DNA of 64,000 bases, taken from Strigamia acuminata. Taxonomy: Eukaryota > Arthropoda > Chilopoda > Geophilomorpha > Linotaeniidae. This document shows, piece after piece, positions 53,156-63,988 of this stretch. Every line of letters begins with the position of its first letter. Positions within the stretch are counted from its first letter, which is position 1. The position numbers and the translations under genes were made by a program. Below the pieces are notes generated by a model that saw nothing but the letters and a program-made list of their open reading frames with translations, did no database searches and was not told the origin of the DNA. Where the stretch lies: contig OX442322.1 of assembly GCA_949358305.1 (NCBI GenBank), positions 248,001 through 312,000 of the forward strand, read 5' to 3'.

Positions 53156-54034
53156 GATGTTGCGATAAATAACTACCTGGACCATGGTAATCCAACGGCG
53201 ACGGCTGGTTAATATTTTACCCAGTGCTCGATCAAAGGATCCCGCCATTGTAGGGCATGCTGGCGGATGGAGGAGTCAGATCCTCTCGCGATGGTTCTCT
53301 CGACCGTCGTGACGGTCCCCGCCCCATTGTACACTCCGGGTTGGTAGCCCGTGAACAGTATTCCAAATACTGTGCTAAACAAACTACTCGGGTATTGGTA
53401 ATCCTGTATTGGCAAGTCCGTAGAAATGTTTACTCGGTGGTTGGTACCACCGATAGCGACTTGTCATGTACAAACGAATACTCGGCGCTCGATCACGAGA
53501 TCTTGTCGTCGTAAGGCATGCTGGCGGATGGAGTCTCAACAACTCCCGCGACGGTTCTCCCAACTGTCGTTACTGTCCCCGCCCAATTAATATTTACACA
53601 ACAATAAATTGTTGTATTCTACTAATCACTTTATATTTATTTATCTGGGAATATTCTAAAGAATATTCCTTTCAATACGAAGGACTCTTTGTATTATTAG
53701 GTATTCGCGCTGCGGACCAAATACGTCTCCGTAGCGTTATTTGTGACGATGCCGCAAGTCAGACGTATCCCTCTGGCTTCGCCCGGATCCTCAACCAGTT
53801 GATGCCGCCCGTTTACACGCGCTGAGAACTCTTCTAATTGTTATTATGATTAATAAACATGTATTGATATCACACAAAACTGTAAGTTATTTTCCATTTG
53901 ATTAGTTATTCATATCACACAGAATTCCGTAGCTTATCTCGGTTAGGTTGTTGTTAGTCTTAACAACGTCTTGTTTAAACCGATTTATCTATCTCAATTG
54001 GCTAGTAATTTAGCCTAAAAGTAGAATCGTCACA
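53156..54034 (+). repeat. Family A 3' LTR (copy A3), right part
   Basis: Resumes the A3 LTR after element C, starting with the GATGT duplication copy, and ends GTAGAATCGTCACA. Together with 30539-31390 it makes about 1.73 kb. Its right edge abuts the broken RT of G. Confidence 0.88.
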
Positions 54035-54059
54035 TCTTTTTCCCACAAAGCTGCAGGGC

Positions 54060-55258
54060 CTACTTGCTTAATTCGATCTGTTCATAAGCGTCCGAACAAT
54101 CCACCGATGAAAATTCCTCGCCACCACACAACGTCGCAAATATGTTCTGTTGAGTAGGTAAAGGATATTGGTCAATGTCTAACTGGGGATTTACCGTTAT
54201 TTTAACATCGCCGCAACATCGCACTGATCCGTCTGGTTTCACGACATTAACCAATGGTGTCACCCATTCCGAATGCTCCACACGCTCCCAAATTCCCGCG
54301 TTCAAGTGCCGCTGAATCTGGGCCTCCACAGCTGCCTTCAACCCATAAGGAACCAGGCGATGTTGGCAAAAAACCGGTTTTGCGTCTTTCTTCAATTTAA
54401 TGGTTGCCTTGAAATTCCTAATCGGCTCTTTGTTCGGCTCAAATAAAGATGCGTATTTCTTTAATAAATTCTCTATGATAGTTGTTTTATCGGGAATTTC
54501 CGCTTTCATCACCGTGAAAATGTTTTTCCAATCCAGTTTTACCTCCTTGATCCAGTTCCAACCAAAAAGACCCGGTCGGTCGCCCTTCACTACCATCAAA
54601 GGCAAAATGTACTTCCTTCCCTCGTGTGTAACTGTCACATCTGTCTGTCCCTCGATTTCCACTGTATCCCCATTATATGAAAGTAAAGTTAAACGATATG
54701 GGTCTAAAACAACGTTAGGAAGATTTGCCCTGAACCACTTTCCGCCGACAACCGTTACGTCCGCCGCCGTGTCCAATTCCATCTCGATGGGCAGGTTCGC
54801 AATACACACAGAAATGACATATTTAGTACAGTTACCCACTTTTCCGACCGAATGAACCGGATACATTTCAAAAACTGAATAATTGTCGTCTTCTTCCGGA
54901 TCCTGCGCAACCACTTTCTTTGTAAACTTTGGCTCTCCACGAAACGTCTGCTTGTCCGTGCTAGTGTCCTTGCTCGGTTTCGACCTACACACAGGAGAAA
55001 TATGGCCCAGGTTTCCGCAAGAATGACAAGTTGCATCGATGTATTTGCACTTGTCCGCTGAGTGGTCAAAACCACAACGATAACACGTTCTTTTTTCCTT
55101 GTTTCTCTCGAATTTTTGCCTAAAAGGATGCCCTCTTTCCACTTTACTCACTGTCGCCACCGGCACCTTCAACTCCGTCGTGTCGTAATCGACCATCTCC
55201 ATGGCGGCCGTTGTGTCCAACGCGTCCACCAATTTTAAATCCTTTTTGCTAGTAATCA
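54060..55258 (-). pseudogene. pol: G zinc knuckles, protease and start of RT
   Basis: The frame opens right after the gag frame ends (GTG, not ATG, at its edge), so a one-base shift near 55258 separates it from gag. Two knuckles (CYRCGFDHSADKC and CHSCGNLGHISPVC) are followed by a protease region with MELDTAADVTVV (DTA where DTG or DSG is more common) and RT up to VDCSDAYEQIELSK. A TAG at 54060 and the A3 LTR end it before the catalytic RT box. Confidence 0.8.
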
Positions 55259-55684
55259 CTTTTCTGTCGCCTCAGACGCCAAACCGCACACGAACTTATC
55301 ACGATTGGCCTCGTCCAAAAAGGTACCGTAGTTGCACGTTGAAGCCAAGCGCCTCAACTCCACAATATATGCCGCCACTGATTCACCGACACGCTGGTCT
55401 CTCTTTAAAAACCTGAAACGCTCGGCAATTATTATTGGGGCGGGCCTGTAATGATCTGATAACTTCTTTATGATGTCGTCCATTTTCCAATCCTTGGGTT
55501 CTACTGGCTGCATCAAGTTTCTTAATAGTTTGTACGTAGCGGGGCCCATTACAGCCATCAAAGTGGAGGTTTGTACCTCGCTCTTAATCGCGTTCGCAGT
55601 GAAAAAATGTTTTACTCGCTCAATATATAAATAAAACTCCTCCTTCGTCTCGTTAAACTCACGGATTTTACCGATGACCGACAT
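55256..55684 (-). pseudogene. gag: G Gag, capsid part
   Basis: 142 residues starting at ATG 55684, with FNETKEEFYLYIERVKHFF and VAAYIVELRRLASTCNYG, typical of gypsy capsids with short Gags. It ends in TGA at 55256, one frame away from the zinc-knuckle/protease region. In relatives this boundary is normally continuous, so I read it as a frameshift. Confidence 0.8.
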
Positions 55685-55795
55685 TTTGCACTCGTAAGAG
55701 TCACCGCACTCGTCCTTGACAAGGTCGCGATATATTACTCACTGGAAAAACTCGTTCAAATTTGTTTTCACACGCACAAACACATCACAACAAAT

Positions 55796-55810
55796 CCGTC
55801 CTCGTCGCCA
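55796..55810 (-). promoter_or_regulatory. G primer binding site, tRNA-Ser-like
   Basis: TGGCGACGAGGACGG on the minus strand, one base after the LTR. The first 11 bases match the tRNA-Ser(GCU) 3' end, as in F (22264-22282) and D. Confidence 0.65.
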
Positions 55811-55811
55811 T

Positions 55812-55967
55812 TGAACTGTATTCGTGTTGAATGAAACAGGCGTTAATCAAGCGTAATAAAGTCCATGTTTTAATTACCGAACTCAGATGAGTATAGAACA
55901 TGAAATGAGTGCTTTCGCACCAGTTACATAACACATTAAATTTTCATTCGCCAGGGGGCGCACAACA
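55812..55967 (-). repeat. G 5' LTR (short)
   Basis: About 156 bp on the minus strand, TGTTGTGCGCCCCC to CAGTTCA. There is no partner copy, so boundaries come from the TG/CA ends and primer site only. Confidence 0.6.
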
Positions 55968-56132
55968 CTAAACGTCATCAATACAATATATGACAATTAC
56001 GGCGCATTCGATATAATGTTTAACGCTTGGGATTACGCAAAACTTTACCCGCTGATCGTAATGGATTGCTCAAAACAGAGCGAGAGGCTAAAAACCGGTA
56101 TAATCGACGTGCAAATAAAAATATGTATATAA
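55968..56132 (+). pseudogene. C-terminal fragment of a Polinton-like or DNA-virus-like protein
   Basis: An open frame runs from the G LTR edge to TAA 56130-56132 (ATG at 56016). Its peptide contains NAWDYAKLYPLIVMDCSKQ and a closing IDVQIKI. The YPLI..D.S+Q pattern reminds me of the C-terminal part of the F54H12.2-like proteins carried by Polinton/Maverick elements. That is recognition from memory, not a search. The N-terminus is cut off by G. The end overlaps the next frame by ten bases, a compact virus-like arrangement. Confidence 0.4.
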
Positions 56133-56269
56133 AAAAACAAAGAAGACGAGACATGTATTGCGTTAAATGTCGAAAGTCCACCCCTACGGGCAAGTTGGAA
56201 ATGGGCGTGACGAAAAACAATAGAGCATTCAAAAGAGGTAAATGCTCGACGTGCGGAACGACCTGTTAA
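56123..56269 (+). CDS. Small basic zinc-ribbon-like protein
   Basis: 48 residues from ATG 56123 to TAA 56267; the frame is open to 56024 upstream, where it is also basic. It has two CxxC pairs, MYCVKCRKSTPTG and GKCSTCGTTC, 30 residues apart, with VTKNNRAFKRG between. This resembles DUF5679-type zinc ribbons of large DNA viruses and Polinton-like elements. The overlap with the preceding frame supports a shared viral or Polinton origin. It appears intact, but its promoter is unknown. Confidence 0.45.
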   Translation: MYIKKQRRRDMYCVKCRKSTPTGKLEMGVTKNNRAFKRGKCSTCGTTC

Positions 56270-56483
56270 TGTTTAGTTTGTTTCTCTGCAAGTGTACCAT
56301 CATTGTATATGATTTGTTCTATTGATTCTTTTGTTAGGTTTTACCACTAGGTGGCTTACATATATCTTCTCTGTCTGGAATAAACATCATGGCCGCCTGG
56401 TTTAGGCTGATGCCACCTGTTAATACTTGCTTGTTATTTGTTCTCAACACTGGGCCACCTTTCTTAACATTGGTAGCAGAGGC
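56270..56483. other. Spacer before E2
   Basis: No gene. It ends GGTAGCAGAGGC at the E2 LTR edge. The E2 target duplication cannot be tested because the 3' end lies outside the window. Confidence 0.4.
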
Positions 56484-57301
56484 TGTGGTGACCCTGCGGG
56501 TGGTCGTCCCTCCAGTGGACGCCATCCGCATGAGTCACTAGGAAAGGTCAGTTCCCTCGCGTTGGCTCCGCCTTTCCCCCCTGGGAAGCGCGTGCCCCGA
56601 GGGGGTGAGGTGACGCGTGGCCAGCCCCCATTGGCCGAGCCAGGCCCCTCACCCTGGCCTATATCAGGTAGAGTTTCGCGCCCTACAAGCAGAACTTACA
56701 CAAACGACACCAAGAACACAGCAACTACCTCACCGTCAGGCCAACTCCACCAAAAGTTAGGATTGATCGAGGACCGCTGATTCCAGTGCAACTGTAACTC
56801 TCACGAATTTACACTGTGTGTTATTTCCCCGCGAAAGCAGGAAAATAACCTCTGTGGATTCACACCGAATAATCGACCCACGATTATTTCCATTGCGAAG
56901 TGTCCGAGTGCCCTGTAAGAAACTCCACGTTTCTGGACGGAGCCTTGCGACGCTAAAACCAACCCCTAGACAACAGGCACGGATAGAAGACTCGAAAGAG
57001 CATTCCACCGCGTCCGTGAACGACGAATCCGTGACGAATTTACGACAACTCGAGACGCCGCCTTTGTTCCGCCGACCACGCGGAACCGACGACGCCATCT
57101 TGAGAAATCCTTTGTTCGACTCTGACCAAGTCGACTCGAGTTTTATACTGAGTATATTTTAAGGCTTACGCCTATTGAATAAACCTATTTGTTCATTTAC
57201 ATATACTTAGTATTCATTTGGGTAATTTACATATTTAGTAAGATCACAGGTAAAGTAATACACGTTAGCTCATTAAACCTATCACCAGGTAGGACGCGAC
57301 A
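56484..57301 (+). repeat. E2 5' LTR
   Basis: 818 bp, TGTGGTGACCC...GACGCGACA. It is GC-rich on the left, with CCTATATCAGG near 56659 as a possible weak TATA, and AATAAA at 57178-57183. The right edge is fixed by the primer site two bases on. Confidence 0.85.
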
Positions 57302-57303
57302 CG

Positions 57304-57321
57304 TGGGGGCCTGTCCGGGAT
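57304..57321 (+). promoter_or_regulatory. E2 primer binding site, tRNA-Pro-like
   Basis: TGGGGGCCTGTCCGGGAT, identical to the E1 site at 4557. Confidence 0.65.
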
Positions 57322-57396
57322 TTAGAAATAAATCTCAACTGAACTTGTGATCTCTCATTTAATATAATAACCCAAATCGAAGAATTACTCAAAGAA

Positions 57397-60300
57397 ATGT
57401 CAGACCAAGATGAACAATCCGCGTCTGATAACGAGCGACCTACGCTCGAAAAGGGAAAACGGACCTCCGACTATAACTTAAGGTCGGGCGGCCCGGTTCC
57501 CGAACCATCCGCGAAGGCGAAAGCCCGAGCGAATCGGAGGAAAGCAAAGGCGCAGAAAGAGGAAGCAGCTGCTTCGCTCGAGGCCCTAACCGAGCCCGAG
57601 CGAGAGCCGCTCTCCTCAGATATGCCCTTTGTCGAAGATACCGATACGGAAGTCCTAGAAAATCTAGAAGAAATTCGCGATACAACAACAGGACGAGTGT
57701 CGATACTGGTAGCCGAGGAGAAGACGGAAACTCCGAGGCGAACAACCACAATCGACAGCAACCCATCACCGGCAAAAAGTCACCAATCCGCCCCCCTAAA
57801 CGAAACTCCGGTACGAAGCACGAGCGGGACCCCGATAGCCTCCAGAGGCACGGCGAGGCCTGCCCCTGTTTCTCCCGAAGTAGCACACCTAATACTACTA
57901 TCTCAACAAGCAGCCTGACTGAAGGCGGTAACCGATATTCCGCCGGGAACGTCAGTCTGGGACTCGATTACGCTGCTCACCAAAGCCATCTGCGCAGCGC
58001 AGGCCCCGACACCAGTCGCGAGGCCAGCAGCGGAGACACCCATGGTACAGGAAACGCCAAGTGACCTAAGCAGCTACGAGCCCGACCCTCACAAGGCTCT
58101 TCACGAATCTCGAGAAAAAGCCCGCGAGGAAGCGAGGCAAGAAACAATAAATCGCCAACGCAGAGTGAGCGCCGAAAGGAGGGAACTCTGGAAGGAAGAA
58201 GAAGAAAGACTACGGCGTGAAAAGAAAGCCACAGAGAAGACCGAAAAATTGGCTCAGAAGATGAGAGAAGAGCAGGAAGCCAAGATACGGCAAGAATGGA
58301 ACGCCACAGTAGAAGGAAGACATAAAGAGGCTCAAGACTACGAAGACCAATTTCGAGCTCTCCTGGCCCAGAGAAAGGCCGAAAAGCTGCAGAAACTCAG
58401 AGAGGAAGCTCAACTGCAACACCAAAAATGGGAAGAACAGTACCATGAAAGAATGAAAGCCGAAAAGGAAAAAAGAAAAAAGGAGCAATTTCTTCGAGAA
58501 AAGGAAGAATGGGAACGGGACAGATGGACCGACGCGTACCAAGCTAAGAAAAAAGCAATAATAGACGAACAAAAACGATGGGAAGCCGAAAATTGGGAAA
58601 AGGAAACAGAGAAATTCCAAAGAGAGTACGAGCAGGACGTTTCAGAGAGGAATAAAAAGGAGGATCCGGAAGCAGACAAAGAGCCCACCGGTGGCTCCAA
58701 AGCCGAAACAAAAAAGAGGAAGTCGCAGGATGACGACCAACCGGATAGAAAATCCAGGGAACGTAACCCCTCGAAACGATCCGAAAGAAGCGCCGCAATT
58801 AACGCATTACTCAACAAAAAGAACGCGAATAAGGACCGCGAGCGCCCAGAAAGCGAAGAAAATAAGTGGCATTCTTTTTACGGGAGCAGCGACGAAAAGG
58901 AGCCGCCGCCCTCCGGAGGCTCGAAGAAATCACGGGGTGGCGAAGAGGTTCCCCCAAAGGGAACAAGAGACCGCTCACAAGGCGACCCTTCCGACCCCTC
59001 TGATTCATCGGACGACGACGACCAAAGTCGACCGTCATCCGGATCGCACCGAGAAAGCCGCGGTAGCAACCAGCGCCCCTCGGACCGACCGAATGCCTCT
59101 AACCGATCTTCACACAGCTCTCGTCCCTCCATGCAGGAAGGGAATTTCCAGGACTCTGCCGGCCGACAGTATACAATGGCCAAACTGGGACGTGCCTTAC
59201 TGAACTCTTTCCGAAAGGAAGGGATCGACTTAGGCCACCCGGGCGACGAACATAATCGTGCCGGTGAAAGAGTCAAGCGCAAGTATAGCGTACGTAACGA
59301 ACCCGCTGCCGAAGCCACGGGTAATATCCGATGGCAACACTACGTGCAGACGCGATTCGACGGTTCGTGGAAAGCGGGAGACCGCTTCCTCGACGAAGTA
59401 ATGAGAATTAAGAAAGCTACAAAGGCGACCGTCGCCGATATGCTTACACACGGTCTAGTGGAACTAACCACGGGATCAGCCCGCGAGTGGTACCAGGGAC
59501 TGAAGAATCCAACCTGGGACGACTTTCTCGTCCGTTTCGACCTTCGATACGGCGAGACACCAGACGAGATCAGTAATAAATTACGTGGTCTGCGTCAGGC
59601 CCCAGGAGAAACACTCGCCGACTACGACGCCCGAGCCAAATTACTCTTTGCCCGAGCACCGTACGAAATTAACCCTGCCGGGTTTACAATGATTTTCTAT
59701 GGGGGATTGTCAGCACATTCACAACGAATATTGCTGGACATGCGTGCTCCCCGCACCGGCAACTATCGGGATGTCAGTAATTATCTCCTGACCAATACGC
59801 TGGAGATAGAACAAAGGTACTACGCCTTACTGCCCCCCGAAGAGGCGGAAGCACACGAAAAGCGACTGATGACCAGCGCCGAGCGCCATAAAGCTTCCGA
59901 GAAACTAATGAGACCGAGCGAATACCTCAGCGGCATAATGAGCCTCGCGGAGGCGTCTTCGGGACGGACGTTAACACCAAAAACCGGTATAACGCTCCCG
60001 AGCAACCCGATTGCTGCCCCAAAGAAAGCCCCGACGACCACGGCGATGCAGGTGACCTCAACTGAATTAGCCACCTCGGCAAAAGCAGAAGAAGCGTTAC
60101 CTCCCGCGGCGGTCGCCGAGCCAGCAGAGGAATCAAGCGATGAAGAAGACCTGCACGAGCACCTCGAGCACTTATCAACGGGGTGCGACGAGCAAGGTCC
60201 GTACCTTCATCACGCGCACCGAGCGCTGGCCATCACCCAATTCAGAGCTCACGCCCGCGCCGCCAAGGAAAAAGGGGCGCCGGGCCTCAAAAGACGGTTC

Positions 60301-60516
60301 CCAACAGCATTCGTCCCGAAAAAACCGGGTTTCACACCCACGGGCGACAAAAGCAATATTAAATGCTACAGCTGTGGGGAATACGGCCATTATTCCGACA
60401 AATGCGAAAAAACGGCCAAAATCACTAGCGAGACACAGACTATGATGAAGATGATGGCCGAGTTAAATATCGCCCTGGCAAAAAACTGCCAAGCGCAGGC
60501 GTCGTCGAAGAAATAG
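57397..60516 (+). pseudogene. gag: E2 Gag with one in-frame stop
   Basis: Start at ATG 57397. The single frame to TAA 60516 is broken only by TGA at 57916-57918 (followed by CTG). Downstream, an in-frame ATG at 58042 could start an 824-residue product. It has a disordered N-terminus with an LRSGGP motif as in E1, a long Glu/Lys/Arg-rich coiled-coil-like region (58060-58660) that is stronger than in E1, a capsid domain with WQHYVQTRFDGSWKAGDRF and REWYQGLK, and a CCHC knuckle CYSCGEYGHYSDKC. Whether the TGA is read through or simply lethal cannot be told from sequence. Confidence 0.9.
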
Positions 60517-60533
60517 AATCGACTTCGTCTGCG
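60480..60533 (+). promoter_or_regulatory. E2 -1 frameshift signal
   Basis: A AAA AAC at 60480-60486 in the Gag frame. Six bases later CGCAGGCG (60494-60501) pairs with CGTCTGCG (60526-60533), with GTCGA/TCGAC inside. pol lies in the -1 frame. The layout matches E1, but with a single slippery site. Confidence 0.78.
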
Positions 60534-61460
60534 AAAGCCGAGGAAATAACAAAGAAAAAGAAATTCCATACCGGACCTGCCGGTCACACCATACTTGATG
60601 CGCAGATCAAAGACCGAGCCCAATCCGCACCGGAGAAGGAAGAAAAAGTGATACTGAGGGGCATGCAAGTGAGAACTGAGACCAAGACAGATGATAGTTG
60701 GGCCGAACTCCCGTTTGACCTGGGCGCCGTACCGCAGAAATTGCGAGTATTTCACTGCAACGTCTCAAAGTCACATTGCGAGACACTCTGTATGTTACCA
60801 GTCCTCGGAGACATGTTACATGATTTCGTATGGGCCTATCTCGACGATATCATTATTGCGTCAGACACTTTTGAGGAACACATAGAGCACATAGACCGAG
60901 TGGTCTCCCGTTTAGCCAAAGCTGGACTCCATGTCCACCCCGGAAAGAGCAAGTTCTGTAGAAAAGAACTTGCCTTCCTAGGCTATCGAATCGGAGTTGA
61001 AGGGATCGCCATTGATCCCGAAAAAGTACGAGCAATAAATGGATTCCCAGCACCCGAAGATATAAAGGGAGTCCAGAGATTCATGGGAATGATTAATTTT
61101 TTTGGCAGACTGCTCCCCAATTTGGCAGAAGTAGCCGCGCCCGTAACGGACCTCTTGCGAACCGATCGCGAGTTCGCGTGGACGGCCGAATGCGAGGCCG
61201 CCTTCAACGCCATAAAACAAATGCTGGCTGACGTCGACAAAATGCCGCTACCCGATCTAAACCGACCGTTCGTACTGCATACCGACGCCAGCCGGGTTGG
61301 CCTGGGAGCAGCCCTCTTGCAAAAACACACGTACAACGGAGTGGAGCAAGAAGTACCCTGTATGTTCATAAGCCGAAAAAATACAGGGAGCCGAGAAAAA
61401 CTACACGGCTACCAAACTGGAGTGCTTAGCCGTAATATGGGCTGTTCGGAAATTTCGTGA
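60534..61460 (+). pseudogene. pol: E2 pol: RT palm to RNase H start, protease lost
   Basis: After the frameshift the frame reaches the pre-protease motif TLCMLPV, then jumps straight to LGDMLHDFVWAYLDD near 60804. About 1.03 kb relative to E1 is missing without changing frame: the whole protease and the RT fingers and early palm. The YLDD box, thumb and RNase H start (HTDASRVGLGAALL) remain. A frame change in the A-run at about 61375 ends the frame at TGA 61460. It cannot make working RT. Confidence 0.85.
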
Positions 61461-61665
61461 CTACCTAGAGTATACGAATTTCGAGGTGCAGACCGATCAT
61501 CAAGCATTAAGTTGGTTGATGAAATTAAAAGAACCATCCGGCAGACTCGCCAGATGGCAACTCGAACTCATGGCGTGCGACATAACAATAACATATCGCC
61601 CCGGAAAATTCAATCAGGTAGCCGACGCTTTATCGCGAGCCCCGGCGTCCGATCCCATGGTCCAA
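61380..61665 (+). pseudogene. pol: E2 RNase H, second frame
   Basis: Between the two frame changes the RNase H match continues in another frame: a KLECLAVIWAVRKF-like stretch, TDHQALSWLMKLKEPSGRL and a final VADALSRAP. Near 61660 a second shift returns reading to the original frame. Confidence 0.8.
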
Positions 61666-63587
61666 ACGACGACGGCGAAGACGATTCGCGTCTACTTTAT
61701 TGTCCGACGCCCAGACGGATTTGGCGCCTTCGTAAAGCGAACAAATTGCCCGTGATGGAGCCCGCTGATAAAACTTTTTGTGGTTTCTGGACTCGAACGT
61801 ACCAGCCAGCTGGAGCGACCGACGCGAAGACGGAGGCAGCCCCTCCAGTCGTCCAAGAGACCCCAAAAACTCCGCTGCGTGCCTTCACGGCCACAATAGA
61901 AAAGAAAACGCAATACGCACCGACAACAAGACTCGAGTTCATCGAACATCAGGCGACCGACGCCAAATGTCAAATAATGACTCGATTCCTAGAAAAGGGG
62001 GAATATCCGGTCGACATGACGAATCCTCATCGCAGAAAGCAATTTGCTAAGGAAGCCACCAGCTACCTGATAGACGACGGTTTGCTACTGAAATACCACC
62101 CGACGTTTCAGGACGACCTTAGCGGAGCGGGAAACGCGATAAAAGTGGTGGTGCCTGTCTCGCTACACACCCGATTGCTGTGGCTGATGCACGGGCACCC
62201 ACTCGCTAGCCACGCCGGCATAGCAAGAACATTGTACCGCGTGAAGCAGATATTTTTTTGGCCCGGAGCCCGCCAGAAAATAACGAAATTTATTCGTCAC
62301 TGCTCCCGGTGCCAAGCATGTCGACCTCGCGACAAAGTGGCCAGAAACACAATGTCTCTCGGCCCCTACGCTTCCTTCGATTGTTGGAGTGTTGATTTGA
62401 TGGGCCCCAAGCCCACAACAAACAACCGCAACATGTATATACTTGTAATTATGGACGTAGCGACCCGTTGGCCCGAGTTGTACGCCCTCGCGAAGCCCTC
62501 GGCGGAAAATATCGCCGAGTGTCTTTACGACGTGGCGTTGCAATTTGGGTTTCCTCGGAAGCTCATTTCCGATAACGGGCCCCAATTCAGGTCCAAAATA
62601 TACAAGGAGTTCTGCAAGAAATTTAAGATGGAGATTTCAAACACCTCCACTTATAATCCTCAAACGAACCCCGTGGAAAGGCTAAACAAAGACGTGAAAT
62701 ATGCTTTGACGGTGTTCACCGACGTACACAATCGGTGGGATGAGTATCTACGTGAGATAGCGTTCAGCATTCGCTCCACCGTATCAAGAACACGCGACTT
62801 CTCACCGGCGTTTCTTAATTTCGCCCGCGAACTAAGAATGCCGTGGGACCCACGAGTTGCGGAGGCAGTGAATGTACTGGACCCCGCTAACCCACACGAG
62901 TACGTATGTCGTTTGGAACAGACAATTTCCGACACATATCAGCACCTAATGACTCACATCTTTGACCTACGGGAAAGAGTCGCAGAAAAAGAAGGAGAAT
63001 TAGACTTCACGAATTTCAAGGTCAACGACCTGGTGTGGAAGGAAACACACATATTATCGAATGCTGCGAGGGGCATCGCCGCGGGTCTGGCCGACAAAAG
63101 GGACGGACCCTATGTAGTTGTGGCAGAACACGGCGGCAACGCCTACCAATTGCGCAGATTAACAGATAATAAAAATTTCCAGTCGATCAACGGCCGAAAA
63201 TTAAAACCATATCTACCAGAATTTCGCCAAGAAATATGGCTGGAAGGTCAGACGCACAGCGGCCAAGGTGGCACAGTGGTCGACACATTCCAAAATAACA
63301 ACGAAATTGGCGAGGCAGCAGACGAAGATGACGAATTTTTCGACGCCGAATCCCAACCCGCAGATGCTCCCGATCAAGCGGAGCAAACAGTCTCGGAGAG
63401 GGAGGAAGCAGAAGAAAATACTTCTGAAAAAGAAAAAACAAAATTAAAGGAAGTAAACAATACCGCAACATCGGAGATGAGCGACCAAGTGGGAGCCGAT
63501 ACCACTCGCGAGCAAAAACGCAACCTTCGACCGCGAAAATCGAAGAATCCGTTCATCCAAGACGGAAAAATCACCGGGAGAAACTAG
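61666..63587 (+). pseudogene. pol: E2 integrase and Pol C-terminus
   Basis: Open to TAG 63587. It follows E1 Pol closely: FCGFWTRTYQPA, HHCC finger (HGHPLASHAGIARTLYRVKQ to CSRCQACR), DDE core with SVDLMGPKP, ISDNGPQF and NPVERLNKD, the KRDGPYVV module, and an acidic tail ending NPFIQDGKITGRN. The domain itself looks complete, but it is cut off from a normal Gag-Pol by the upstream defects. Confidence 0.88.
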
Positions 63588-63988
63588 AAAGAAATAAAAA
63601 GGTCAAGACATGTGATTGCGGCGTCGCAAAGTTGAAGAAATTCACTTACGAGAGCTGCAACGCATGTCGAGACATAAAATTCGGCTAAGTCCGAACTTCG
63701 TCATCAGTTATCACCGTCAATATCGAAAAGCGAGATTGCATGACGTATCGGTCGAAACCCCGTAGCGTAACATGCGCACGGCTCGATCGCATACTTCGTC
63801 CCCGTAGCTCCACGCTCACACGGACAAGTCTCGTACCGTACGAGATGCGTCCGTGACCCAGAATCCTCTGCGCCGGTCGGTTTCCGTTTCCGATTGTTCG
63901 CTGAGACGAAAGCACGCGTTTTGTAACCTTTCTCCCTGAAAGTGACCCAAAACCTCTTTTTCTCACGAATAATCTTTAGTTTTCTTGA
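63588..63988 (+). other. E2 post-pol spacer
   Basis: Non-coding. It shares CCCCGTAGC / CGTAGCGTAACATGC words with E1 (11995-12070). It ends just before an ATG at 63989 (MADR...), probably the counterpart of the acidic exon at 12279. Confidence 0.45.

Larger units (their letters stand above)
22406..54034 (+). mobile_element. Family A element, 5'-truncated, host of the nested insertions
   Basis: What remains is a pol tail (22406-23099), a spacer, degraded ORF3 (25942-28160), a purine tract ACCGGGGATTG and a 3' LTR (30539-31390 and 53156-54034). The order matches intact element B: pol, ORF3, LTR. It is interrupted by a solo LTR, a piggyBac-like MITE, another probable solo LTR and, inside its 3' LTR, element C with D and B. 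Treating these pieces as one element is my inference from order, strand and shared ORF3/LTR families. Confidence 0.6.
54035..55967 (-). mobile_element. G: truncated Ty3/gypsy element, minus strand
   Basis: Reading left: a short LTR (55812-55967), a tRNA-Ser(GCU)-type primer site, gag, protease, and RT that stops at the A3 LTR edge. The 3' part is missing; it is not found left of 22406 or 30539. G is related in plan to F. Confidence 0.8.

Noticed and set aside
58210-58817. Long minus-strand frames opposite E2 gag
   Set aside because: They are antisense shadows of the Glu/Lys/Arg-rich coding sequence, giving Phe/Leu/Ser-rich peptides.
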